Assembly: GCA_029263195.1 (NCBI GenBank)
Contig: JAJCXX010000028.1
Location: 35,712 to 99,711, forward strand
Length of the DNA stretch: 64,000 bases
Direction of reading: 5' to 3'
Source: Acidimicrobiales bacterium
GTDB lineage: Bacteria > Actinomycetota > Acidimicrobiia > Acidimicrobiales > Aldehydirespiratoraceae
Part shown: piece by piece, positions 54,370 through 63,948 of the stretch
Position numbering within the stretch: position 1 is the first letter of the stretch
Layout of the letters: every line of letters begins with the position of its first letter
The notes under the pieces: model-generated
The model's input: the letters and a program-made list of their open reading frames with translations, nothing else
Database searches by the model: none
Told to the model about the DNA's origin: nothing
Made by a program: the position numbers and the translations under genes

Positions 54370-55227
54370 ATGATCACTTCACGCAACCGGCTTACGCGCC
54401 TTGTTGCCATTCTTTTCGCGGTGGCGATGATTGCCGCGGCATGTGGCGACGACGGTGGCGACGGCGCTGTATCCGGTAACGACCTCGGCGGTCGCACGGT
54501 CACAGTCGGCGTCGAGAACGCCTATCTGCCGTTCAACTACGTGCCGGCAGGAGCGAGCGAAGGCCAGGGCTGGGACTACGACGCCTGGCGCGAGATTTGC
54601 GACATCATCAACTGTGAGGCTGACTTCGTGACAGCCGGCTGGCCGGCAGTGATCGACCAGGTAGCGGCGGGCGAGATCGACACGGCTGCCGACGGCATCT
54701 CAATCACCGCCGAGCGCGCTGAGAAGGTGGCCTACTCGCAGGCCTACATGACCGTCGACCAGAAGTTCATCGTTGCCATCGACGACGATCGCTACTCAAA
54801 CTCCGACGACATCATCAACAGCGATGCGCTGATCGGCACCCAGGTGGGCACGACCAACTTCGAGTTGGCCAATACCTTGCTCGGTGGCGACAGCCGAATC
54901 GACGCGTTCGATCAGTTCGGGTTTGCCATTCAGGCTCTGATCAACGGCGATGTTGATGCTGTGATCATCGATGATGCCGCCGGCCAGGGCTACGTGGGCG
55001 AGAACGCCGACTCCGTCAAGCTGATCGACGATGCCCTTCAGGCTGATCCGCTCGGGTTCATCTTCCCGCTCGACAGTGAGATCGTCGGAGCCGTCAACTT
55101 CGCCCTCGACCAGATGCGCGACAGCGGCTTCCTCGACGAGCTCGGACAGATCTACTTCACCGACTCGTTCACCGTCAGCTACGACGACATCGCCGATCCC
55201 GTGCTCCCGGAGCCCGCAGACGGCTGA
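54370..55227 (+). CDS. Polar amino acid ABC transporter substrate-binding lipoprotein
   Basis: ATG 54370 lies 8 nt after GGAGGAGG and gives 285 residues. The signal peptide ends in MIAAACGDDGGDG (lipobox). The binding fold II (SBP family 3) shows TVTVGVENAYLPFNYVP, GWDYDAWREICDIIN, TAADGISITAERAEKVAYSQAY and GTQVGTTNFELAN, plus DAVIIDDAAGQGYV. The ligand is likely a polar or acidic/basic amino acid. An intrinsic terminator-like hairpin separates it from the permease gene. Confidence 0.92.
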   Translation: MITSRNRLTRLVAILFAVAMIAAACGDDGGDGAVSGNDLGGRTVTVGVENAYLPFNYVPAGASEGQGWDYDAWREICDIINCEADFVTAGWPAVIDQVAAGEIDTAADGISITAERAEKVAYSQAYMTVDQKFIVAIDDDRYSNSDDIINSDALIGTQVGTTNFELANTLLGGDSRIDAFDQFGFAIQALINGDVDAVIIDDAAGQGYVGENADSVKLIDDALQADPLGFIFPLDSEIVGAVNFALDQMRDSGFLDELGQIYFTDSFTVSYDDIADPVLPEPADG

Positions 55228-55255
55228 GTCCGGCCAGAGAGCAACAATCGATTAC

Positions 55256-55295
55256 GGTGCGCCAGGCAACACGCCTGGCGCACCTTCGCTTTTTG
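55256..55295 (+). terminator. Strong intrinsic terminator (or attenuator) between binding protein and permease
   Basis: GGTGCGCCAGGC (55256-55267) pairs perfectly with GCCTGGCGCACC (55273-55284) around a 5-nt loop, followed by TTCGCTTTTT. It is the only hairpin in the window with a good U-tract. It should stop most transcripts after the binding-protein gene. Confidence 0.85.
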
Positions 55296-55305
55296 GGGAT
55301 TCGAC

Positions 55306-56133
55306 ATGACCAACATGCCCGATATTGAACTTCCGACACTCAACACCTACCGGAAATCGCGCCGATCGGGTGAGTCGGCATGGCTCTACGTCATGGTGGC
55401 GATCATCGGTGGGCTCGTCGTCCTGATCCTTTTCGACGAGGGGTACCAAGAAGCGTTCGGCGAAATCATCCCGGGGCTCAAGCTCACGCTCTATCTGACC
55501 ATTGGTTCGTTCATGGTGGCGATGCCTCTCGGCCTTTTCATCGGAATGGGACGGCTGTCGAAAAATCGGATCATCAACACGGTCTCTCGGGTCTACATCG
55601 AGTTCGTTCGCGGCATGCCAATGCTCGTGTTCATATTCGTCATTGCCTTCGTCCTGACACGCGATGTCGCCGATCTCATCGGGGTGAAGAGTCGCGACAT
55701 CCCCAATGAGTGGCGAGGAGGCGCCGCCCTCAGCCTCTTCTATGCAGCGTTCATAGCCGAGGTGGTCAGGGCCGGCGTCCAGTCGGTCGAGCACGGCCAA
55801 ATCGAGGCCGGAATGGCGGTTGGTCTCAACCGCTGGCAAACCAACCGGCGAATAGTGCTTCCCCAAGCCCTACGCAACGCCCTCCCGGCGCTCGGCAACG
55901 ACTTCATCTCACTCATGAAGGACACCTCGCTCGTGTCGGTGCTGGCGGTGAGCGAGCTCACCCAGGAGGCCCGCATCTACAGCGGAAGCACCTTCCGTAT
56001 TCGAGAGGCGTTCTTCATTCTGGCCGTCATCTACGTGACGCTCACCCTGCTCTTGAGCTTGGCTCTGCAGTGGTGGGAGCGGTGGCTGGAGATTCCCGGA
56101 CGCACCGGCTCGGATCATCAGCCCTCGACATAG
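55306..56133 (+). CDS. Polar amino acid ABC transporter permease
   Basis: The 275-residue protein has about five membrane helices. GLKLTLYLTIGSFMVAMPLG begins the HisM/GlnP-type core, FVRGMPMLVFIFVIAF follows, and the EAA loop EHGQIEAGMAVGLNRWQTNRRIVLPQALRNALPALGN (core EAGMAVGLNRWQTNRRIVLPQ) couples to the ATPase. Fifty residues of soluble N-terminus precede it. No ATP-binding gene follows; the next gene is fdhD on the other strand, overlapping by 16 bp. The ATPase must be supplied from elsewhere. Confidence 0.92.
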   Translation: MTNMPDIELPTLNTYRKSRRSGESAWLYVMVAIIGGLVVLILFDEGYQEAFGEIIPGLKLTLYLTIGSFMVAMPLGLFIGMGRLSKNRIINTVSRVYIEFVRGMPMLVFIFVIAFVLTRDVADLIGVKSRDIPNEWRGGAALSLFYAAFIAEVVRAGVQSVEHGQIEAGMAVGLNRWQTNRRIVLPQALRNALPALGNDFISLMKDTSLVSVLAVSELTQEARIYSGSTFRIREAFFILAVIYVTLTLLLSLALQWWERWLEIPGRTGSDHQPST

Positions 56134-56915
56134 ATCGTCATCAATCCATCGCGTGCGAACCCGGCGAGCTGAATCCCGGCCCTCTCAGCAGTAGCGGTGG
56201 CCAGTGCGGTGGGGGCACTCACAGCGACCATGGCGCGGAAGCCCGCGGCCCATGCCTTGTGAACCAACTCAAAGCTGGCTCGGCCGCTGACCACCAAGCC
56301 CAGACCGGCGGCCGGCAGACGACCGTCGAGAAGAAGCCGGCCGGTGACCTTGTCGACAGCATTGTGGCGGCCGATGTCTTCGCGGATCGTCGATACCTGA
56401 CCATCGGGTTCGATCACCCCGGCGGCGTGAACCGATCCGGTCGAGTCGAACAGACCCTGACCGGCTCGGAGCAGCTCGGGTGAGGCCGCCAACACGTCCC
56501 AGTCGACCGCCGGTCCTTCGACCCGATCTAGGTGAGCGGCAAGCTCATCGATCTCGTCGGTGCCACAGAATCCGCACGACGAAGTCGTGGCAGTGAGACG
56601 CTGCTTGGGCACCGGGGCCAGACCACCAGAGGAAACGCTCACCACGTTGAACCCCGAGGACACCGCCGAACCGTTGGCGCAGTAGCGGACGTCGGTGATG
56701 GCGTGACCGGCGAGCAGGCCTTCGGTGTGGCAGAACCCGGCGGCCAGTTCGAAGTCGTGGCCGGGCGTGCGCATGGTGGTGGCCACCCGGACATCGTCGA
56801 ATTCGATCGCCATCGGTTCTTCCGACGCCAACTCGACGGGGACGCGACCTTCCGTCGCCAGGGTGGACGACCACGGGCGGGCCAGGTGTCGCTCGCTCCG
56901 GGATCGTGCTGCCAT
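56118..56915 (-). CDS. fdhD: Formate dehydrogenase accessory sulfurtransferase
   Basis: The 265-residue protein has EEPMAIEFDDVRVATTMRTPGHDFELAAGFCHTEG (quoted for MRTPGHDFELAAGFCHTEG), the catalytic CxxC in TTSSCGFCGTDEID, and DIGRHNAVDKVTG, VVSGRASFELVHKA and GFARDGLMTIYVEG. FdhD hands sulfur from a desulfurase to the molybdenum cofactor of formate dehydrogenase. ATG 56915 has TACCCT 6 nt upstream. No formate dehydrogenase is in view. Because that enzyme is often a selenoprotein, fdhD fits a genome able to insert selenocysteine. Confidence 0.94.
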   Translation of the reverse strand: MAARSRSERHLARPWSSTLATEGRVPVELASEEPMAIEFDDVRVATTMRTPGHDFELAAGFCHTEGLLAGHAITDVRYCANGSAVSSGFNVVSVSSGGLAPVPKQRLTATTSSCGFCGTDEIDELAAHLDRVEGPAVDWDVLAASPELLRAGQGLFDSTGSVHAAGVIEPDGQVSTIREDIGRHNAVDKVTGRLLLDGRLPAAGLGLVVSGRASFELVHKAWAAGFRAMVAVSAPTALATATAERAGIQLAGFARDGLMTIYVEG

Positions 56916-56921
56916 CAGCCG

Positions 56922-56927
56922 AGGGTA
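56922..56927 (-). promoter_or_regulatory. Leaderless -10 (TACCCT) for fdhD
   Basis: TACCCT on the minus strand ends 6 nt before ATG 56915, in the 28-bp gap after the nitrobindin gene. Confidence 0.4.
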
Positions 56928-56943
56928 CTCAGATGCTCGCGAC

Positions 56944-57432
56944 TCAGGACCTGGTGAGGCTGGAACGAAGATGATGTGTCATCGGCTCACCCATCGCCGC
57001 CATCCACATCTCGCTCACCATCTCATCGCCATCGACGACAATGCGGCGGCGCACTCCACTGACTGCCTTGGCACTCGATGTGGAGGGGACTTCGACCGAC
57101 TCGATGTTGAGCTCGACCCCGCCGGAAGTCACCGACACGTCGACAGCGTCGATCTCGAGGATTCCGGAAGGTTGCGCCACAACCAGCTCGAACACTCCAG
57201 GCTCGACTCCGCGGAGGTAGCCGTACTCGGCATGGAGCGGTGCCGACGTGGAAGCATCGCGGGTGCGTTGTTGCATCGACAGGAACGGCTTGCCCACATG
57301 CGCGAACGTGAGCTCCTCGAGATACTCAAAGGCGCTGATCGTCGGATAGTGGCCCTGACCGCTCCCCTTCCACGTTCCGAGAAGGGGAGCCAGGCCGGTG
57401 CAGTCTTCGTGCAGGACGGGGGGGTTCGACAT
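56944..57432 (-). CDS. Nitrobindin-type heme-binding beta-barrel protein
   Basis: The 162-residue protein has PLLGTWKGSGQGHYPTISAFEYLEELTFAHVGKPFL (quoted for LLGTWKGSGQGHYPTI), LHAEYGYLRGVEPGVFELVVAQPSGILE and the C-terminal HHLRSSLTR with the proximal-type His. This is the nitrobindin / THAP4-like ten-stranded barrel that binds ferric heme and can isomerise peroxynitrite or sense NO. ATG 57432 has TAGGTT 7 nt upstream. It precedes fdhD on the same strand. Confidence 0.92.
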   Translation of the reverse strand: MSNPPVLHEDCTGLAPLLGTWKGSGQGHYPTISAFEYLEELTFAHVGKPFLSMQQRTRDASTSAPLHAEYGYLRGVEPGVFELVVAQPSGILEIDAVDVSVTSGGVELNIESVEVPSTSSAKAVSGVRRRIVVDGDEMVSEMWMAAMGEPMTHHLRSSLTRS

Positions 57433-57439
57433 GGTGTCG

Positions 57440-57445
57440 AACCTA
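57440..57445 (-). promoter_or_regulatory. Leaderless -10 (TAGGTT) for the nitrobindin gene
   Basis: TAGGTT on the minus strand is 7 nt before ATG 57432. Confidence 0.45.
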
Positions 57446-57455
57446 GTCGTCGTGC

Positions 57456-59153
<1,698 letters not shown>

Positions 59154-59192
59154 TCAGCGCTGGATCACAACCGAAAAGCAGACTTTGGAGGA

Positions 59193-59468
59193 TCAGCCTC
59201 CGGCTACCGCCGGGACAATGCTCACCGTCTCCCCATCGGGAACCGCCGTGGCCAAGCCATCGATGAACCTCACGTCGTCGTCGCTCACGAATACATTGAC
59301 GAATCGGCGAAGATTGCCTTCGTCGTCGAGGATCCTTTCGCGAAACCCGGGGTGCGCTGACTCGAGCGATTCGAGCACTGCTGCGACGTCTCCACCGTCG
59401 ACGGAGACTTCTGGCTCACCGGCGGTGAGTGTCCGCAGGGTGGTTGGGACTCTGACGATCACGCTCAT
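59193..59468 (-). CDS. MoaD/ThiS-family sulfur carrier protein, CysO-like
   Basis: The 91-residue protein has a beta-grasp fold ending in the thiocarboxylate-forming Gly-Gly. RRFVNVFVSDDDVRFIDGLATAV and SIVPAVAGG closely resemble M. tuberculosis CysO, which carries sulfide for cysteine synthesis by CysM, with the Mec+ protease. Neither cysM nor mec+ is beside it here. AAGGA precedes the ATG, so the gene is leadered. It lies upstream of groEL on the same strand, 50 bp from the CIRCE. Confidence 0.88.
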   Translation of the reverse strand: MSVIVRVPTTLRTLTAGEPEVSVDGGDVAAVLESLESAHPGFRERILDDEGNLRRFVNVFVSDDDVRFIDGLATAVPDGETVSIVPAVAGG

Positions 59469-59541
59469 GTTCGTTCCTTCACGCTTTGAAATCCCGACCG
59501 ATCGTATCGGGAATGTGAAGACGTGACGCTCGCAGAACGCC

Positions 59542-59547
59542 TAATCT
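59542..59547 (+). promoter_or_regulatory. Leaderless -10 (TAATCT) for the 69-residue membrane protein
   Basis: TAATCT is 6 nt before GTG 59554. Confidence 0.45.
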
Positions 59548-59553
59548 GGTCGG

Positions 59554-59763
59554 GTGGCCATCGAAAAGCACGAAAACAAGCCCCGGCGTCAGCGCCCGCC
59601 CATCTCGGCGGTGCTCGTCATCGGCGCACTCGCCGCGTTCGGAGCGATCACACTCGTCCAGTGGTTGTTGGTCTCGGTCATCGGGCTCGTGAAGGTGGCG
59701 CTCGCCATCGTTGTGCTCGTCGGGTTGGCCGGGTGGGTCGTATCGACCAAAGCGAACCGCTGA
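59554..59763 (+). CDS. Small two-helix membrane protein, unknown function
   Basis: The 69-residue product starts at GTG 59554. A basic N-terminus (EKHENKPRRQRPP) is followed by two hydrophobic helices (about residues 17-37 and 41-62) and a short basic tail. The leaderless-type promoter and clean hydrophobicity pattern support a real gene. It ends directly against the glycerate kinase stop codon (convergent, no gap). I do not recognise a family. Confidence 0.65.
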   Translation: MAIEKHENKPRRQRPPISAVLVIGALAAFGAITLVQWLLVSVIGLVKVALAIVVLVGLAGWVVSTKANR

Positions 59764-60753
59764 TCAGCCCAGATCGTCGAGGAGTCGGCCGACGGCCTCA
59801 CCGACACAATCCAAGGTCTCGTTCATCGCCCGATCGACCCCGAACTCGGCGCTGAGATCGATCATCTCGATTCGATCGGCCACGTTCGCGTCCGACGACC
59901 CGACCACCGCCCGGACCGGCACGCCCGCCGCATCCGCCGCCTCGGCCACGCCTCCGACCACCTTTCCACCGAACGACGAGAGGTCGAGTCGGCCTTCGCC
60001 GGTGACAACGAGATCAGCCGTCTCGATGGCCTCGTAGAGCTCCAACACATCGGAGATCAGCTCGAATCCGGGCTGCAGTGTTGCTCCGGCAACCAGCAGG
60101 CCCCCAGCCAGTCCGCCTGCCGCACCCGAACCGACCACGTCGCGTACCGACACCGCATTCTCAGACAGGTACACAGCCGCCAGCCTCTCGAGCCGGCGTG
60201 TCAGCAGCGCCACCTGGGCCGCCGATGCGCCCTTTTGCGGCCCGAAGACCTCGGCTGCGTCGACGAACAACGTCTCGACATCGCACGCGACCTCGAGATC
60301 CACCCCCCGGAACCGGTCGAGCGGAGCCATTGCCTTCAGCGCTCCGAGCCCGCCATCGGTGCAGGCAGATCCTCCCACCCCGACGATGATCCGCTTCGCT
60401 CCTGACGCCAGTGCCGCCAGTATGAGTTCGCCGGTGCCGGCGGATGTCGCGTCGAGCGGATCATTCCCGTCGGCTCCACCGGCGAGCATCAAGCCCGACG
60501 CCCTCGCCATCTCGATCACTGCCACACTCCGACTCAGACGCCATTCCGCATCGACTGCCTCTCCCAATGGGCCGGAGACCGTGTTGACGCGATTGGGTCC
60601 ACCGAATGCATCGAGAGTTCCCTCTCCCCCGTCGGCCATGGGCACTTGGACACACGACCCACCACGAGCCTCGACCACCGAGGCCATCGCCGCGGCGACG
60701 TCGACAGCCGAGGCCGTACCGCGGAACTTGTCGGGGCAGACGACCACGCGCAT
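59764..60753 (-). CDS. Glycerate kinase (GlxK/GarK family)
   Basis: The start at ATG 60753 gives 329 residues (MRVVVCPDKFRGTASAVDVAAAM); the long upstream frame is non-coding and overlaps otsA. PMADGGEGTLDAF, GVGGSACTDGGLGAL, DVETLF followed by GPQKGAS, GSGAAGGLAGGLLV and VTGEGRLDLSSFGGKVVGGVA are diagnostic. The enzyme phosphorylates D-glycerate with ATP. It is somewhat shorter than the usual 370-380 residues. It is divergent from otsA with 48 bp between starts. Confidence 0.9.
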   Translation of the reverse strand: MRVVVCPDKFRGTASAVDVAAAMASVVEARGGSCVQVPMADGGEGTLDAFGGPNRVNTVSGPLGEAVDAEWRLSRSVAVIEMARASGLMLAGGADGNDPLDATSAGTGELILAALASGAKRIIVGVGGSACTDGGLGALKAMAPLDRFRGVDLEVACDVETLFVDAAEVFGPQKGASAAQVALLTRRLERLAAVYLSENAVSVRDVVGSGAAGGLAGGLLVAGATLQPGFELISDVLELYEAIETADLVVTGEGRLDLSSFGGKVVGGVAEAADAAGVPVRAVVGSSDANVADRIEMIDLSAEFGVDRAMNETLDCVGEAVGRLLDDLG

Positions 60754-60788
60754 CCCCCATCGTCGCACAGCCGGCTCCGGTCGACAGA

Positions 60789-60794
60789 TAGCGT
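60789..60794 (+). promoter_or_regulatory. Leaderless -10 (TAGCGT) for otsA
   Basis: TAGCGT is 7 nt before GTG 60802. An alternative in-frame GTG at 60793 lies inside the hexamer and is therefore unlikely. Confidence 0.45.
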
Positions 60795-60801
60795 GACCGC
60801 G

Positions 60802-62175
60802 GTGGACCGACCAGTCGTGCTCGTCTCGAACCGTGGGCCTCTCACATTCACTCACACCGACGGCGCTCTCGTGGGTCGACGCGGTGCCGGAGGTTTGGTG
60901 TCCGGTCTGGCTCCGATGGTTGCCGGCACGGATACGACCTGGTTCGCCGCCGCTCTGAGCGAAGGCGATCGCATTGCGGCGTCCGAGGGAGTCATCGAAT
61001 CTGACGGGATGCTGGTCCGCACCCTCGCCATCGACCCGAAGGTCCTGAGGCTCGCCTACGACGTGGTCTGCAACTCGATGCTCTGGTTTCTCCATCACGG
61101 ACTCCACGATCTGAGCCGTCGGCCCGTCATCGACGCCGGCTGGCACCAAGCCTGGGCGTCGTATCGCGTCTACAACCGCTCATTCGCGATCGCCGTGGCC
61201 GACGAGGCTCCCGACAACTCGACCGTCCTGATTCAGGACTACCACCTCGCTCTCGTCGCTCCGATGCTCCGCGACCGTCGGCCCGACATCACCGCCGTTC
61301 ACTTCTCCCACACACCGTTCGCTCCGCCGATGCAGATGCGGGTCCTTCCAACCGAAGTTGCCGTCGAACTGTTGGAAGGCATGGCCGCCCACCATTCGTG
61401 CGGCTTCCATTCCCGTCGGTGGGCCGACGACTTCGAGGCTTCCTGTGTCGACCTGATCGGCCGTCGACCCCGCACCTTCGTCTCTCCTTTGGCGCCCGAC
61501 GCCGACGACATCGGGCGGGTCGCCAACGGCGCCGCCTGTAATCAAGCAGTCGCTGACATCGACGCCACGATCGGTGATCGACAGCTCATCGTCCGGGTCG
61601 ATCGCATCGAACTCTCCAAGAACCTGCTCCGAGGCATCCGCGCCTACGACACTCTCCTCGCCCGACGGCCCGATCTTCACGGCCGGGTCGTGTTTCGTGC
61701 GCTCGGTTATCCGAGTCGTGAGGGCCTTCCGGAGTATCTCGCCTACCGCCAGGAGGTGGTGGCCCTGTCCGAGGTCGTCAATCGTCGGTGGGGCACCGAC
61801 GACTGGACCCCGATGGAACTCGACCTCACGGACGATTTCCCCCGGTCGGTGGCCCATCTCCGCCGCTACGACGTGCTCTTGGTGAATCCAATCCGAGATG
61901 GCCTCAATCTCGTCGCCAAGGAGGGCCCGATCGTCAACGAGCGCGACGGAACGCTCGTACTCAGCCGGGAGGCCGGAATTCACGACGAGCTCGAAGGAGC
62001 CGCCATCTCGGTCAACCCTTACGACATCGACCAGCAGGCGAATGCCCTGGCCGAGGCACTCGATCGGGCACCCGATCACCGGGCCGAGGCGGCCGCTGAA
62101 CTCCGGCGACGGGCCCTGCAACGAACCCCCGCCGACTGGATGGCCGATCAGATCGAAGCGGCTCGCAGTTTCTAG
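60802..62175 (+). CDS. otsA: Alpha,alpha-trehalose-phosphate synthase (glycosyltransferase family 20)
   Basis: From GTG 60802 the product has 457 residues. VLVSNRGPLTF opens the fold, WHQAWASYRVYNRSFA and LIQDYHLALVAPMLR line the acceptor side, HFSHTPFAPPMQMRVLP follows, and RVDRIELSKNLLRGIRAYDTLL replaces the usual RxDYxKG motif. VLLVNPIRDGLNLVAKEGPIVN holds the nucleotide-sugar glutamate. The IELSKN variant is the actinobacterial OtsA branch, in which GDP-glucose use has been reported for Streptomyces; donor choice here is open. It makes trehalose 6-phosphate for osmotic or desiccation protection. It is convergent with otsB. Confidence 0.88.
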   Translation: MDRPVVLVSNRGPLTFTHTDGALVGRRGAGGLVSGLAPMVAGTDTTWFAAALSEGDRIAASEGVIESDGMLVRTLAIDPKVLRLAYDVVCNSMLWFLHHGLHDLSRRPVIDAGWHQAWASYRVYNRSFAIAVADEAPDNSTVLIQDYHLALVAPMLRDRRPDITAVHFSHTPFAPPMQMRVLPTEVAVELLEGMAAHHSCGFHSRRWADDFEASCVDLIGRRPRTFVSPLAPDADDIGRVANGAACNQAVADIDATIGDRQLIVRVDRIELSKNLLRGIRAYDTLLARRPDLHGRVVFRALGYPSREGLPEYLAYRQEVVALSEVVNRRWGTDDWTPMELDLTDDFPRSVAHLRRYDVLLVNPIRDGLNLVAKEGPIVNERDGTLVLSREAGIHDELEGAAISVNPYDIDQQANALAEALDRAPDHRAEAAAELRRRALQRTPADWMADQIEAARSF

Positions 62176-62184
62176 TTTTGTCGT

Positions 62185-62949
62185 CTAGCCAACGAGGTCA
62201 CAGACACGGCGAAGGAAGGTCTCTGCTCCCTCGGGGCCATCGACAACGTGATCGGCTCGCTCCAGCAACGACGGCGGTGACTCCTCGGACAAGACGCCGA
62301 TGCGAAGGGTCGAGACCCCCCGCGAGGCCAGCACGTCGAGGCCGTCGAAGGCCGGTAGATCGCCGACGTCGTCCCCCATGAACACGACGGGGTCGAGCGA
62401 CTCGGCCAGTTCGAGAAGTGCGGTTCCTTTGTCGCGACTGATCTGAGGGTGGAGTTCGTAGGACTGTTTGGCCGATCGGGCCTCCAACCCGGTTCGAGCT
62501 GATTGGGCATCGACCCACCGCCCCATCGACTCGGCCCGCCCAGAGTCACCGCGATAGTGAACAGTGAGCGACAGTCCCTTGTGTTCGACCACCGACTCGC
62601 CGAACTCGGCGATTGCCGCGTCGGTGAGATCGCTCACCACGTCGCGCCATTGCTCGGCTTCGTCGAGGGTGTGGTTTACCCCGCCCACCCGCCACTCGAG
62701 GCCGTAGAGACCCACGATGTCGATCTCGACCGGGATCATGTCGGCCAGGTAGTCGACTGGCCGGCCCGAGATGATCGTCACCCGACCGAGCCGGGCCTGC
62801 AGACACAAGAGCAGGGCGGGAACTTCAGGCCTGACGACTGCGCCGTTGGATGTGTGGGTGATGTCGGCCAACACCCCGTCGAAGTCGAGGAACACCCCAG
62901 CCGTGGACGGAGTCGCCACGAACGAGACGAGAAGGTCGTCGACCATCAT
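62185..62949 (-). CDS. otsB: Trehalose-6-phosphate phosphatase (HAD family)
   Basis: The 254-residue protein has GVFLDFDGVLADI (motif I with two Asp), VTIISGRPVDYLADM (motif II), GLYGLEWRVGG, EHKGLSLTVHYRGD (cap), SYELHPQISRDKGTAL with the catalytic-side Lys, and VVFMGDDVGDLPAF (motif IV). It removes phosphate from trehalose 6-phosphate to free trehalose. It ends 9 bp from the otsA stop on the opposite strand. In enteric bacteria otsB and otsA are co-directional, so here the two need separate promoters. Two ATG codons are adjacent at the start. Confidence 0.93.
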   Translation of the reverse strand: MMVDDLLVSFVATPSTAGVFLDFDGVLADITHTSNGAVVRPEVPALLLCLQARLGRVTIISGRPVDYLADMIPVEIDIVGLYGLEWRVGGVNHTLDEAEQWRDVVSDLTDAAIAEFGESVVEHKGLSLTVHYRGDSGRAESMGRWVDAQSARTGLEARSAKQSYELHPQISRDKGTALLELAESLDPVVFMGDDVGDLPAFDGLDVLASRGVSTLRIGVLSEESPPSLLERADHVVDGPEGAETFLRRVCDLVG

Positions 62950-62986
62950 GAAGGCAGCGCTTCAGCGTTGGATGAAGAGGTCGGGA

Positions 62987-63598
62987 TCAACCGAGGGCAT
63001 TGTCGTCGCCGATGATCACGAAGATGTGGAAGTCTTCGAGTCCCTCGGGCGACTTGATCAGCGCCAACGGGTCGGCCGGCGCGGCACGAAGAAGTGACAA
63101 CGTGCCGCCGAGATCCGCGGCCACACCCTTGGCCTCCTCAGCAAAGCCGTCGACGTAATAGACGGATGAGAGTTCGGTGGGAACGACGGCAGCGTCCTTG
63201 GCCTCGGCCACATATCCGGCAGTGGTCAGCTTGGTCTTGGCGGCTCCGGCGATACCGGGTGCACCCGTGCCGTTGGCCACCACCACCTTCACCTCGCCAG
63301 CCGGCCTTGTGGTGACCGGATCGACCGTGACGTTCCCCTGCGTGGTGGACGTGTCATCGTCGACCGGGATCGTCGTGTCGGTGGTGTCGGTGGTGTCGGT
63401 GGTTTCGGAGCCAGCGGTCGTCGTGGTGGGCGCGCTTGGGCCGGCGGCATCGCCCGATGGCGAATCGAATCCCTGAGACAACAAGAAAACCCCGATGACG
63501 ACGGCGACCGCGATCAGCAGCACACCACGGGCGGCGGCGTTGCCTGTTGAACGGGCGAACGATCCATCTGATGCGGCATATCGTCCTGGGTTCGTCAT
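62987..63598 (-). CDS. Membrane-anchored LytR_C-domain protein (VirR-like)
   Basis: ATG 63598 gives 203 residues and sits 1 bp after the DUF3263 stop; the longer open frame overlaps that gene. A short cytoplasmic N-terminus is followed by one membrane helix (GVLLIAVAVVIGVFLLSQGF), a Thr/Asp linker with TTDTTDTTDTT repeats, and a C-terminal LytR_C domain (VKVVVANGTGAPGIAGAAKTKLTTAGY). M. tuberculosis Rv0431 (VirR) has this architecture and affects cell-envelope properties and vesicle release. Role here by homology only. Confidence 0.85.
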   Translation of the reverse strand: MTNPGRYAASDGSFARSTGNAAARGVLLIAVAVVIGVFLLSQGFDSPSGDAAGPSAPTTTTAGSETTDTTDTTDTTIPVDDDTSTTQGNVTVDPVTTRPAGEVKVVVANGTGAPGIAGAAKTKLTTAGYVAEAKDAAVVPTELSSVYYVDGFAEEAKGVAADLGGTLSLLRAAPADPLALIKSPEGLEDFHIFVIIGDDNALG

Positions 63599-63599
63599 G

Positions 63600-63857
63600 T
63601 CAGCCGTGCTCCTCCATCGTTGAACTGACGAATCTACGTGCCTGTCGTCGCTCATCACGCATCCTACGCAGGCGATGCACCACCAACGGGTCGTGGCGTT
63701 CGGCTGCGGGGGATTCAATCAGCTCGTTGAGCAGCTCGTAGTACCGCGAGGTCGAGATACCCAGCTCATCGGTGATCTCGGATCGCTTCACGGAGACATC
63801 GGTCCACCACTCGCGTTCGAGTTCGAGGATCCTGCGATCACGCTCGGTCAACTCCAT
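63600..63857 (-). CDS. DUF3263 protein, small helix-turn-helix-like
   Basis: The 85-residue protein has MELTERDRRILELEREWW and ITDELGISTSRYYELLNELIE, a winged or helix-turn-helix-like core (DELGISTSRYYELLNEL), then RHDPLVVHRLRRMRDERRQ. This is DUF3263, whose members regularly precede a LytR_C gene in actinobacteria, as here. A DNA-binding role is suggested by the helix-turn-helix shape but not proven. It is divergent from tRNA-Thr. Confidence 0.88.
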   Translation of the reverse strand: MELTERDRRILELEREWWTDVSVKRSEITDELGISTSRYYELLNELIESPAAERHDPLVVHRLRRMRDERRQARRFVSSTMEEHG

Positions 63858-63948
63858 CTCAACAGCCTTGCAGATCGGAAGGCCCGGGTATGACCATCCC
63901 CGCCCATAACCCCTCTACGCTCATCAGGCGGACTTGTCGCCGCACCCG

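Noticed and set aside
59785..60794. ANNNTANNNT bidirectional box between glycerate kinase and otsA
   Set aside because: The minus-strand hexamer opposite TAGCGT reads TATCTG, lacking the final T, and is not near the kinase start.
63361..63420. Short tandem repeat (GTCGGTGGT units) as a regulatory repeat
   Set aside because: It encodes the TTDTTDTTDTT linker of the LytR_C protein and is explained by coding for a low-complexity spacer.
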